Of a stretch of 64,000 bases of DNA, positions 1 to 11,370 are shown piece by piece. The DNA is from Aquila chrysaetos chrysaetos (lineage: Eukaryota > Chordata > Aves > Accipitriformes > Accipitridae). The translations under genes were made by a program, and so were the position numbers. The notes beneath the pieces were generated by a model, which saw nothing but the letters and a program-made list of their open reading frames with translations, searched no databases and was not told the DNA's origin. The first letter of the stretch is position 1; each line of letters begins with the position of its first letter. The DNA lies in the NCBI RefSeq assembly GCF_900496995.4, contig NC_044018.1, positions 6,658,501 to 6,722,500 of the forward strand, written 5' to 3'.

Positions 1-549
1 GGTTGCTAAGCCGGTTGAAGATGTTACCACTACATGTGATTGTAGTGAGAAGTTATTGTCCCCATGGATCTGCCAACAGAAGCATCTACTTGCAGGCAAA
101 CTCAGCTGAACTGGCCTAAGGTGACTGGTTAGACTTTGTTTGAAGTGGAAGAACAGTGCTCATGCTCATCAAGCAGAGAAGTGAGCCATGAAGAACAATA
201 AACTCCAGCCGAGGAATGGTTAAATACACGACCACCACTATTCACAAAGGGACTTGTCTCTCCAAGGCTTACAAGCAGGCACAAAGACCACCACCATCAG
301 TCACCGTGTTTCAGCTGCCGTGTAGGAGTTTGTTAACCTTCTGCAAAGTGGTCAGATGTTGTTATCTTTATGCAGGGAATCCCTCCAGGAATCAAATATT
401 TCCTCTTTTGAGTCTTTGGGCTCACATCTGCTGTCAGTTGTCTTCTCTACATGATGACCATACTAGTGTAAACAAAACCCCCCAAAATTAGAGCAGAAAT
501 TTTAATGAGATACTTCTTTGGAGGTAACCATGTGTGCATTTTTTTTCAG

Positions 550-699
550 CTTCAACTCACACTTTTTTGGACCAGTGTTCTTTTGAGTTTGAAAATATCT
601 GCGGCATGATTCAGGGCGCCAGAGATGATCTAGACTGGGTCCATCAACAGAGCAGTGCTACAGGGCAGGAAGACCACACACTTTCTGGGCGCTGTAGAG
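550..699 (+). CDS. MEP1A: MEP1A exon: start of MAM domain
   Basis: Acceptor is a T-run ending in CAG at 547-549 and donor is GT at 700-701. Two leading bases complete a codon from an exon outside the window. The frame reads [19 protein letters not shown], the first part of a MAM adhesion domain with its paired cysteines. Splice phase at the end is 1. Confidence 0.92.
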
Positions 700-3600
700 G
701 TAAAACGAAGTAACAGAACACTTCCCTATGGAAAAGGGGTTAGCTGGAGTAACGGTCCCTTGTGCATGCCTGTACTGGTCTGTGTGCTTTAAATACAGTG
801 TCTTTAACAACTTCGCTGAACCTGTCATTGTAGTCAACCCATGAGAAAACCCAGCACTGGCTACTCTGAAAACACGGGATTAAATGACCATATTTAAGAC
901 ACTACCCAGCAAACATCAGAGTTATAATGTTTCTAGTTAAGCAAAAAGCCTTACTTTTCACGTGTCTTGGTTCTGTGAGTGTGAGTTTATAGTTGCACTT
1001 GGGCTCTCATTAAGCTTTTTGAACATGGTGGAATGTTCACACCAGCAAGATAAAAGGGGACAAAGAACAATGTTAACTAGAGGCCTTTGAATTATAACCT
1101 GGAAAAGGATTTACTGCAACTTCCAAAGTATGAGTAAGAGTTATGTTACCCCATGATAAGAATGAAACGGCACTCTTAGCCACTCATAAATGTTGTGTTT
1201 GCAAAGCGAATGTTAAGTTAAGCTGGTTCTGGAGGTAGAAGAAAGTTGCAAAGTATTTTATGATAGGAGTTTAGGGATAATTTTCTTTTTCACATGGTAA
1301 TTTTGCCATTTTTCAAAGGAAGAAAATCTCAGAAAGTGTGGAGTCAGCCCCAGTCAGTTGCAGGGTGCTAGCTTACAAGTGAGAATAAAGATTAAATCTC
1401 AACAGTCAGTTCTGAAAAGCAAGGGCCTGATTTGTCATTATTTAGACAGGGTAAACTACTACAGACTTCCAAAAAAAAGTGAATTCTGTAGTAAATTTTG
1501 CCTAAGTACAGAGTGGAGGAATCCTGGCCTAAAGCACATTCAGTTGTGCTTTGTTACTCTTTCATAAAGGAAAAATTTGACTTGCACTCAGGAGTAGACT
1601 ATTCCCCTTATGTGATCCACTCCCTGGAAAGAACAAATCCTCAACCTCTTATAATGCTGGTACTTGTTGATCAGGTCCAAGAATGCAATATAACTCAAGA
1701 AAACCACCTGACAGCTTCTAGAAGTACATGCTCCTAACCCTCATCTGCATTTTTTAATCCTTTCTCTCCTTTTTTTCCCCCATATAGTATAACTGTAACT
1801 AAAAGATAATTCAGCTGACTTGTTTGAGATGATCAGGCAAAATCCAACCTGTCTGAAGTAAGCACTTAGCCTGCACTTATGCTTTAACATCTAGTGACTC
1901 GGTACAAAATAAGTATCAACTTTATCTGAAGAGTTAATGGAGAGGGGTAGGTGTCTCTGGATCTGCAGGGTGTCTAAATGAATTGCATGAGTAGGGAGTG
2001 CCTCTCCCCTTGGACTCCTTCAAAGGGTCATTGACTCACCAGGAATTTAGACATTTTTGGAAAACTGGTTCTGCAGTCATCTCAAGTGGGGGCAAATTTT
2101 AGGTTTCTAACACTGATGGATCATATTTTGCCCAAACAGTTTTGACGTCTTGGGTTTTTGACTTATTACTGACTAAACTGAAGGAGGAAAAGTACAGCCT
2201 AACATTTAGAGAGGAGCTCGCAGCCTGGCTCTGGATTTGACCCCTGTATCCTTATGCTGAAGACTGCTAAGGCCATATTCTAATTGCCATAGATGCTTAA
2301 TGTTGCCTCTACTTGACTTTCTTATCTAAAAGGAGGTAGAGTCTAGACCATCTGGGGGTTTGATACCGTAATAAGTTCAACAACAAAGTAAGCCACCTTA
2401 ATAAGGCTCACAACCCTGTTTCTCACTTGGAGCAACAGTGATCATACTTGTATTTAACACACTTAAATTTAACATAAATTTAACTTAGGGTGAAGTGTCA
2501 TACGTGTGCATAAAGCAATTGGGTATCTTTGGCAAGGTTTCTATGGGTATGAGTTCAAAGCATTGCTACCGTGTGGGAGGTAATGGAGAATATTCCCCTG
2601 ACATGGTTAGAGCGAACATGATAAACAGCTGGAACAGCTCCACTAACCATGCAGGGGGCTGTACTGTGTTTATGGAGCTGTAGGTTTAATTGATGATGCC
2701 CTAGACGTTAGCTTGGACAAGAGTCCAAGGAACCAGCCCCCAACAGTGGAAGCTTTCACACAATAGCTAAAAGAATTTCACTTGTTAATTTAATCATAGA
2801 TGATAATGAATAACTAAAAAGCAACAGAATACAGATAAGGCTTGACAAGTTCATGTGACACCAAGATAAGATATGTGTGCAAATGGTGAATCCCTTGTAA
2901 ATATAAGGATAAAGGTAGACACTTCAAATCTAAAGTAAAGAATGCTTCAGAAAATGTTAGTGGGAAATTAAACTAAAAGGGCAGGAATTCTTAAATAATT
3001 TCCCCAAACTGAGAAGCTGAGTTTTGAAATGTCTTCGGGCAAGCTGTAAAAAAGGAGCTTCTTCATGTTCAAGGTCAGGACACTGCTAGTTTTATGTCCA
3101 ACCCTTTTTTATTATCTTTATCACTGAAAAGAAATTATCTTACTCTTTACAAGGTAATATAGAATATGATCTCTAAGCTCTCATCTTTAGATTATCTTCA
3201 GTATAAATCAGGAAAAAACCTATGTCTACTAGTTACTTGCAGTCAGCACTGAATCCTCTCTCTCCTATCTCTGACATTGCTGAGGCATCCTACTTTCAAA
3301 CTAACTAATGCAGAACTAACATAAACTGCCCGCAATGAGTTCCATATCTACGCTCAACTACTAGTCCTGTTCTTATCCTGGTCTGTCTTGGATGGTTATC
3401 ACATACCATTTCCTCTACTATTCATGTTAAGCACTGTACTTATGCCTACTAAAAGAGTGGAGTTGAAATGACAAATTTTCACCACGCAACTAGTAGGAAA
3501 TCTGGAAAGAGACAGTGACACTCTGCACTTTCTTCACAGATGCTGGCTATTTCATGTACTTCAACACCAGCTCTGCCAAGGCAGATGAGGTGGCAGTCCT

Positions 3601-6600
3601 AGAGTCTCGAATCCTTTATCCAAAGAGAACTCAGCAGTGCCTCCAGTTCTTCTATAAGATCACAGGAAGCCTTTCTGACAAGCTGATCATCTGGCTTAAG
3701 GAGGATGATGGCACTGGAAATGTTCGCAAGATGAGGAAAATTCAAACCTTTCAAGGTAATTCTGGAAATATGAGGAATATGGAGAATATTAGGGGAGGAA
3801 AAGTTGTCTTACTGAGTCCATGAATGCAGTGGACTGGCTCAGAAATCAAAAGATTTTCCCAAAGCTACCAGAATATCTTGCAATCCGGCTAAGGATTTTG
3901 GTATTACGTGAGGACATTTAGCAGTGAAACTGCGGGTTGTAATAATGTAATTTAGGTGTTCCACAGCAGAATTCACCATGTTCCTAATAATGTTATGTTA
4001 CACTTGGTGAGTGTGTGGGACCCCAAACTCTACTGGAGATAATTGACTACATCTCCACCGGCTGTTATATGATCTAACAGTGAGCTGTTCAGATGTAAAT
4101 ACCTGTGCTCATCTGCAATCAGTAAGAATCCCAGCCTGATTTTTATATGGTTGGAAATATAAAAACATATGTAGTTTTGAAAATGTGAACTGAGTTCCCA
4201 CTTTGGGTTCCTAATACAATGTGTCCAAAGCATTTAGCTGATAATGCAATGTGAGTATATTATAATCACTATACCAGCTTAAGATCTCTAGCCTTCAGGA
4301 CTCTGTGAGAGGTCTAGTTGTCTAAAAATGCAGCTGGAATGGGTGGCTAGGAATAAGCTGCTTCATAACATCACTAGTCATGCTGATGGCAATGTTTTGC
4401 TTTCCTTTTACCAAAGCCGATAATGACTATAACTGGAAAATTGCCCACGTAACCCTCAACGCTCAGAAGAAGTTCCGTTACCTCTTCCAAGGACTAAAGG
4501 GCAACTCCAGCTCTTCAACTGGTGGGATTGCCATCGATGATGTCACACTGACAGAGACCCCCTGTCCCACAGCTGTGTGGGTCATTCGGAATTTCAGCCA
4601 AATCCTCAAAAACACATCAAGTGATGTTATTCAAAGCCCCCGCTTTTATAGCCCCGAGGGTTATGGGTTTGGCATAAGTTTGCATCCCCACTCCAGAATC
4701 AGTGGCTACACTCGGGTTGCCTTTCACTTGTGCAGTGGCGAGAACGATGGTGTTCTGGAGTGGCCAGCTCTGAACCGCCAAGCTGTACTCACAGTGCTGG
4801 ACCAGGACCCCGACGTCTTGAAAAGGATGTCCTCAAGCAAAAGCTTCACCACAAGCAAAGACCATGTTAGCTCAGGTAAGTGGGGTCTGCCTGGAGGAAT
4901 GATGAAAATGAAAACCAAGGAATCTGAGTCAGAGGGCTGAGTGTAGGGCTCAGAGTTTGGCAATTTTGGCTACATTTCCCAATCTGGGACACTTTCCTGT
5001 GTATGACTCAGAATTCCTGTCTGTGAAAGATCATCTCATGTGGAAAGTGACGCATAGAAGGTTGGTGTTATTATGAACAATCCCTGGGATATCTGAGTTT
5101 GACTCTAAATACAGAGTTCTCCTAAGAGCTGGCAATTCCCATTCTACCTGTGGTTTGCCCATTATGGTAGGTGACATATCACCACAGGATGGTGCAATGC
5201 CAGCAGGGTGCTGTATTCCCTTACTAAATCAGCAATAATTTAAGTTAAAACTGCATTTTGGAGGCTTGGTTAACTTGAACATACATGGTCTGAATGCACA
5301 ACGTTCACTCTGTAGCTGTATTTAAGAAAAAAACAGAATTGAAAACACCTGTGAGATCAGTTTGCAGCATTTGAAGCCTGTCTTGCTTGGCTGGGTGTAC
5401 ACTGCAGATTATGAAAGGGACTACCTTTTAACTCCAGGCTTATGTAGCATGTAACACTGTAGTTCCACATCCAGCCCTAGGATTTTCCATGGATGTGTTA
5501 ATTTAAAGAAATAAGAACAACAGGACAATACTGGGTTTGGTACAGAATAAAATACTAGAGTTGAATCTCCATCCCTCTTTACTTTTTCCAGTGGAAGTTT
5601 AGTACACACTCTTTCAGTAGGAGGTTTTAAACCTTAGGTATGACTGTGTTTAACAGAACCATAGCAATGAACAAAATCTGTGACACTTTAAACGACAGGT
5701 ACTTAAAAACTGATGAGGGAGTGTCCTTACACAGGAGGTTGCTCTTAGCTGGTGACAACAAGGAGGTAACTTGAATTTGGCTAGTCCTCAATGAAAGGGG
5801 ATTTGTGGAATTTCAGTGCCCTCATAGACTAGGAGTCCTCATGCAGACCACATCTAAGGATCTGCTGGCACCCATAATTTGTCATTCCTCTGTGATTAGT
5901 TTGGGCATTTCAGCTCTGAACTTGATTTTACAGCATAAATCCTCTTTAACACTGTAATGCAGAAAAAAGTCATGTCATACTTCCAGCTGCAGAACTTTGT
6001 GGTTCTTATTCATCACTCATATTCTCTTTGCAGATGCTAATGGAACCTTAATATGGGAGAAACCATCAATTGCTGGAAAATTTGATGCCTCGTGCAATTG
6101 TTATAGAAGTGTATCATGGGGGTGGACTAACTTCATATCCCACAGACAGATGAGACGGAGAAGCTTCCTGAAAAATGATGACTTGATTATTTTTGCAGAA
6201 TTTAATGGTAAAGACCTTCTTCCTGATTCTCCTTACAAAAAGAAATCGGTGACCTTTTCCATCTCTTTTCATACATTCAAGTAACTATTGCCACCTGTCT
6301 CTGAGTCATCTTCTCTTCTAATGGGTATCAGTTTTTAAAAGCAGTTCTGTGTCTTAGCTTCAGGTGGGTGATGTTGACTAAAGTGATTGTGAATTCAGAG
6401 GAATCTAAATGGCAATGATTTACTAAAGATTAACTTCATAGATACCTTTAAGCACCCTAACCAGTAGCTATGTCCATTTCTAAGCATTAAACATACTAAA
6501 AGGCCTTCCTCATGGTGTTTATTTTCAAACAGAACAGCCACACTTGGCATAATTTTTCAAAGTACAGAATACCACTGATTTACCTAACTAGTTACCATAA

Positions 6601-7516
6601 TTTCAGTATTATTTTCTATCTTGTGCTTTAAATATGCAGAACTCGGTGTGGTACAGCAAGAACTCTGTAAAGGGCAAATGGACAAGGAGTACCCACTGGT
6701 CCATAAGCACCCTGTGAGCCCCTGGTATGACGAATACTACATACAGCGTCCCTCACTGTTATCTGATGTCTTTCTCCTCTCTTTCCTTTTTTAAAAGATC
6801 TAAGTCACCTCAATAACACTGAAGTCCCTGTCAAACGGGAACAATCTGCTTTCATGGAAGGCCTCATTCTTGAAAGGCAGAAGAGAGCAGCCGAGGATAT
6901 GGAGCCCATTCAAGACCGGCTGCCTTATCTGCAAGACCCGTGTGACCCAAACCCTTGCCAGAATGACGGAGTCTGTGTGAATGTGAAAGGGAAAGCAAGC
7001 TGCAGGTACCACGGACCTCCTCCCTGCTTGCCTTGACTTTCTTCTGAACCAAATGATGCAGCTAATAAATATTCAGAGCTACAGACCTCAGAGGTCTGAG
7101 CCACTAGGTTTGCAAAGGAACAGTAGGAACAAAACACTTCATTGCAGTGACTGGTTTCTACCAGCAGCCATAAGGGGAGGAAAAGAAACCCCATTCTGTG
7201 GTGCTTCCAGGGGTTGTAAAAGGCCTCCAAACAAGGTGGGGATGTTGTGACATGAACTGCTCTAATGGGAACTGCCCATCCAGGACAGTGAGTGTGAGGA
7301 CCTTGAGGTGGGCCTATAAAGCAGGACAAAAGTCCTGATCCATGTGAATCTGTACTTTATTTTCCCAGGTGCCCATCAGGACAAGCCTTCTTCTTTATTG
7401 GTGAGAGGTGTCAGTCAAGACAGGTCCATGGGAGCGTCCTGGGAATGACAGTTGGTGGAATTGCTGGAACCATTGTCTTAACCATTGTCCTCATTTCCAT
7501 CATGGCTAGAAGATAA
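550..7516 (+). CDS. MEP1A: MEP1A, meprin A subunit alpha (3' half, six exons)
   Basis: Secreted or membrane zinc metalloprotease of the astacin family. The window holds only the C-terminal 450 or so residues; mammalian meprin alpha is about 746, so signal peptide, propeptide and catalytic astacin domain lie upstream of base 1. Six exons join in perfect phase: 550-699, 3540-3755, 4417-4875, 6034-6207, 6798-7005, 7369-7516. In order they give a MAM domain (to about 4570), a MATH/TRAF domain (about 4570-6207), a linker with a furin-type RQKR site, an EGF-like domain with [10 protein letters not shown], a single membrane segment and a two-arginine tail before TAA. Residues such as GNVRKM, LTETPCP and [11 protein letters not shown] match the mammalian protein closely as I recall it. 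All splice sites are GT-AG and no frame break is seen. MEP1B is excluded by the inserted linker with the furin site. Confidence 0.95.
3540..3755 (+). CDS. MEP1A: MEP1A exon: core of MAM domain
   Basis: Acceptor TTCTTCACAG ends at 3539; donor GT at 3756. It is 216 bp long, phase 1 on both sides. The frame contains [20 protein letters not shown] and the glycine-rich TGNVRKM stretch, typical of the MAM core of meprin alpha. Confidence 0.95.
4417..4875 (+). CDS. MEP1A: MEP1A exon: end of MAM and first part of MATH/TRAF domain
   Basis: Acceptor CCAAAG ends at 4416; donor GTAAGT begins at 4876; 459 bp. The end of MAM reads [18 protein letters not shown]. After the ETPCP hinge the MATH domain begins with [11 protein letters not shown] and continues through [18 protein letters not shown] and [15 protein letters not shown] domains of meprins take part in oligomerisation and secretion. 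Confidence 0.95.
6034..6207 (+). CDS. MEP1A: MEP1A exon: second part of MATH/TRAF domain
   Basis: Acceptor TTCTCTTTGCAG ends at 6033; donor GT at 6208; 174 bp. The frame reads [12 protein letters not shown], then a CNCYRS cysteine pair, [10 protein letters not shown] and [17 protein letters not shown], closing the MATH fold. Phase 1 at both ends. Confidence 0.94.
6798..7005 (+). CDS. MEP1A: MEP1A exon: furin-site linker and first half of EGF-like domain
   Basis: Acceptor TTAAAAG ends at 6797; donor GT at 7006; 208 bp. The linker is weakly conserved but keeps a perfect furin-type motif RQKR at 6875-6886. In mammals cleavage at this site releases meprin alpha from its membrane anchor so that it is secreted. 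The EGF-like domain then begins with [19 protein letters not shown] from about 6935. Confidence 0.93.
7369..7516 (+). CDS. MEP1A: MEP1A last coding exon: EGF-like end, membrane segment, tail
   Basis: Acceptor TTTTCCCAG ends at 7368. The split arginine codon restores the EGF-like cysteines, the last at 7409-7411. A hydrophobic segment from about 7436 to 7507 ([20 protein letters not shown]) is followed by a very short basic tail and TAA at 7514-7516, as in type I membrane precursor meprin alpha. Confidence 0.93.
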
Positions 7517-9010
7517 AGAGCTGCAGCGGGATAAATCTCAGCCTGGTATTTTTCCATAGTTCGTAAGACACCAGTTTTCAGTGAAAAGCTATGAATACAA
7601 CTTGTAGAAGACCAGTCAGCAAATGGATGACGTGCTCTATCAACATCTTGGCAGCAATCTGTTTACTCTGTAGGACTTGGCAGTTAAAGAACATACTGAA
7701 AGTTCATACCCTGCCTCTCTTGTCTATTCTTTGAATGTTTCATTTCTTCATCCAATAGCAAGTGGTAGTGCTGAAAGGCCATGCATTTACTCTCAACCAC
7801 AGTTCAAACGTAGATTAAATAACTGGTAGGACCTCTCAAAACACTGGAAAAAGTCACACAGAAGCACAGATATTAAGATTCTAGAAATGTTCCTGTAGAA
7901 ATTACTCAAGAAATCTAAAGGCTACAAATCCATAATTATGTAAATCAGTACATCAGTACTCATTTTCCATGGAGCTGTGCTGGTTTACAAAAGCTGATGA
8001 GCTATTATATAGAATTCATAGTAAACTACTATTATATATTTTTGGCCAATTCTCTAGCATGGAAATAATTTCACATTAAAGCTAGTTGTCTTTCTAGATG
8101 GCATAATCATGTAAGGTTTTCAAACATTCGAGTGTAAATCTATTCGCTGGGCATAACCCAAAGTTCTTTTAAACATCTCTAAAGCTCCCTTGATTTCGGC
8201 AGGCAGTGGATGAAATTGGAGCAGATCACCAGTTATAGGATTGGATCTGTAGCAGTTACCATTAAATTCATATCCCTTTGGAAATCACAAGTCATGGAGA
8301 GGGGCGGGAGTGTAGGAAGATGAAGACTGGGTATGTGATACTGGTGGGTGCTGGATAAGGTGTTAACACCCTACAATTTATTGCAGATGTCAGGGAGCAA
8401 CCTATCTAGTATGTCCCAAGATCCCTGTTTTCAGTGCTCTAACAGTTTCCACACTTGAAACTTTGTTATCCAGGTTTCCTCCAAAAGCAGTTTCTTCTTG
8501 TCTGCATATCAGATCAGAAAGAATTCAGAATGCAAATGGTAAATAATCGCAGAGGGTGAAGCTATCTTTGTATTTATCAGATACCTGTCACAAGGCATGG
8601 CAGCCAAGGGAAAATGCACTCTCATGGCAGTAGGTTGTACACAGGGAGCTGTTTTCCATTTGTTTTTACACTTGGATTCATCCTGGTGCTCACACCAGTC
8701 CTGTCAGTAGGGACAAACCATCCATTTAATTAAGGCATAATCAGCAAGTTAGTACTCTGTCCCTCTTATTCTCTGCATCAAGAATGAAATCAAAACAAAC
8801 ACTTCCTGGAACATTTTTGGCCATCTGGCTGGACCTTACCACAGGCAGTTACAGATCTTATTACCTTCTGCCAGCTGGATTAGGGGACTCCTTTTTGGGT
8901 CAAAGGAGTCTCCCACCCAAATTGACAAGCTTATAGATTACGCTGGTTTATGGAATGAAAGACAGGAGATCTGTAAAGATGAATAAAATTACATGTTGCA
9001 GCTTGCTAGT
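7517..9010 (+). other. MEP1A 3' UTR and candidate poly(A) signals
   Basis: Sequence after the stop is unique and AT-rich. Candidate poly(A) signals are ATTAAA at 7814-7819, ATTAAA at 8075-8080 and a canonical AATAAA at 8982-8987. The last is followed by a G/T-rich stretch of the kind found downstream of cleavage sites. I cannot tell from sequence alone which is used, so the transcript end is uncertain. Confidence 0.35.
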
Positions 9011-10699
9011 TAATGTGTGAGACAGAGAAGCCAAAGACAGACAGGATCCAGGCAAGTCCTAATTAAGTGTTATCCTGCATACAATTTTGGTGTCCCTAGA
9101 GTAAAAGAACACCAAGAATAAGACTGCAAGTTGTCACCACTCACTCCAAAAACATGTGTAGGCTCTACCACTGTTCAGTTTACTCATCCCATGAGCTGCA
9201 AGCTTAGGAAAAGTCAGCTGCTAAGCACTGTAGTTTTAGATAGTTCCTCTCTCCAGTGTGTCTGCATTACAATGAACTCATATACTTTCTGTGTTCAGTC
9301 ACTATAGGATGTAGCTGACAGCCTCTCTTGGCTCTCTTAAATATCATGTCTAATAAAGGCAGCTTTGCCACAGTCATTGGAGCAGAATATTGAAAGCATG
9401 AGTTTCTAAGGCTCTTAAAATCTATATTTAGGCTCCTTAAATAGACCTGTACTGAAGATGCCCAGAAGCATTGACTAACTAGTTTCCAGCCTGAGACCTT
9501 GTTTTGTCTGTGCCTCTGAATACCAGGTCAGTTCTAGGAAGGTCCCATAAATCTGAACCCCCAGGAGGAGGACTATAATAAGCCTGACCTCCCATCTGGA
9601 ATTTCTCTAGAGAAGTGTTTTTTGGAAACTGTAGCTGAGATTTTTTTTATACTTGTGTTGCATGAAGGAAAAAATTTGCTTTGTGTGCAAATATAAACAG
9701 TAGCTGAAGTGTTGGTGGTTTTTGCTCGTGGCCAAAGCATGTGTAGGTCTTTGTTTCCTATTCAAACTTGCATTTAGGGGATTTGTTTTCCTAAAAGCAA
9801 AGAACTGTGTTTCTAATTGTCCTTTGCTTAACTTGCATGAGAAGTGAGGATTCTGTTGTGGGACGACAAATCCCTTTCTAACCTCCACCCACAGGCTTTC
9901 AGTACAGAACATCAGTCTTGTTTGTGTGCCCCAGGCCTGTATGGGTGGTGGAGCTGGGTTACAGACCTGCAACCCTAGCATGGGTTTGCAGCTGCTGATA
10001 CCTTGCCTGCCTTACCCACTTATTTTATCTCACAGCACTGAACTGGAAGCAACAGTGGTCCAAGGTAACGGAGACTGGAGACCTGGATCATTGGGAAGGC
10101 AGGCACCACATTCTGCAAAAGATCTGTGTAACCTACAGAAGATCCTTCGGTGCCACCAAGTGTTGTCAGCATTGCTTGTAGCTCTTGGCTACAGGGAAGA
10201 GCTGTGAAAGGCACAGCTCAGACTGGCTGAGCAGAGAAGCAAGTGTAGCTTTGCCAGTTCCCAGCCCCAAGCTTAGGATGTCCCCTAGGAAGAGCTGTCA
10301 CAGCAGTTACTCTCAAGGAAGGCGCCTGCCCTATCTCTTGTGGGTTTTCTAGTGTCATTGAAGGGTGTGAACCTGCCTCATTCACCTACTCAGCCAGGGC
10401 AAAACAAGATCTGTAGCCCAGACTCCATAGAAGGGTAGAAAATATTTCCGCAGTGATTTCTGGGGCAGTGCAGAGTTCATCAAAATGACTTGGGTGCTCA
10501 CAAACAACCCCACATCTCTCTGCTCCCCCACCCCACTGCCAGATCTTCTGCTGGTGTAAGCAGTGGACCCTCTTTCTAACGCTTCAGAGCATCAGTGGGC
10601 CGGCTCTCCTGTGGTGGTTTCCTCCTCCAAGGCTGGCACTGGAGCTAGTCGGTTCTCATGGATGCGTATTTTCTTTGTTGTTACCAAGACGCCTCATCC
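9011..10699. other. Intergenic stretch with nothing recognisable
   Basis: No repeat family, RNA gene or convincing exon seen. GC content rises toward the right end as the CpG island is approached. The open frame on the - strand at 9607-9981 lacks any recognisable domain. Confidence 0.5.
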
Positions 10700-11370
10700 T
10701 TCCCAGTGTGGCTGGCTGCCGCAGACGCCCAGTTAGGCAGAGGCTGTCACTGGAGGGCTGGCTGGCCGTCGCTGCCGCAGGGAGGGCTGCCGACAGACTC
10801 CTTCTTCTCTACCCTGGCTTGCCTGCCCTTGGGGACAGCATAGGCTAAAAGATTTGGGCAACGCTCGCAGCAGCGCTGGAACGGGGGGCAACCAGGACCC
10901 TCTCCCGAGAGCACGGCTTCGAGCGATTGCTCCTGCCCGGCAGCAAGCGGGAAAAAACCGCTGCAAGCTCTCCTTTGGTTGTTTTATTTACCGCCTGGGA
11001 ATGGCTGCAGCCGTGGTAGGGGCACTGCCACGCAGGGAAGGGAGCGAGCGGCCTGGGCCCGCCAACCGCCCTGCCAGCGCTGGCTTTCACCCGCGGCTCT
11101 TCTGTCCGGGGTGCAGCGGCCCCGTCCCCTTCCCTTGGGGCTGATTTTCACTCCCCAGTTTAATTAGCGGAGGGGAGCATTAGGCCAGGGCCAGAGTTAC
11201 CTCAGCGCCCCGGCGGCGGCCGGGCCGAGGCCGCCATTCCCCGCCCGGTAACGCGGACATGGAGCGTGGCCGGAGGGCTCAGCGGCACCGCCGGGACGCC
11301 AGCGTGCCGATAAAAAACCAACAGACCGACGTGCTGAGGTGTACGCCGTTCGTTATCCTGCAAAGAGGTG
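10700..11370. promoter_or_regulatory. CpG island in the convergent intergenic region
   Basis: A sharp local rise in G+C and CpG, densest at about 11,035-11,310, with runs such as GGCGGCGGCCGGGCCGAGG. It includes an Sp1-like CCCCGCCCGG and a CCGCCATT motif resembling a YY1 site at 11,231-11,238. Both flanking genes end toward this point, so it is not the 5' promoter of either. It may drive an unannotated transcript or be an orphan island. Boundaries are by eye. Confidence 0.65.
11259..11367 (+). CDS. Possible first coding exon of an unrecognised gene
   Basis: An ATG at 11,259 just inside the CpG island opens a frame beginning MERGRRAQRHRRDASVPIKN, ending at a plausible donor GAG|GTGGGA (GT at 11,368) with phase 1. 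The product would be strongly basic at its start. I recognise no family. It is phase-compatible with the exon-like segment at 15,039. There is no transcript evidence, so this is a hypothesis. Confidence 0.25.

Larger units (their letters stand above)
1..7368 (+). other. MEP1A introns in the window
   Basis: Non-exonic parts: 1-549, 700-3539, 3756-4416, 4876-6033, 6208-6797 and 7006-7368. I see no recognisable interspersed repeat, RNA gene or extra exon. Short open frames here have no coding character. The first segment is the 3' part of an intron whose other end is outside the window. Confidence 0.6.
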
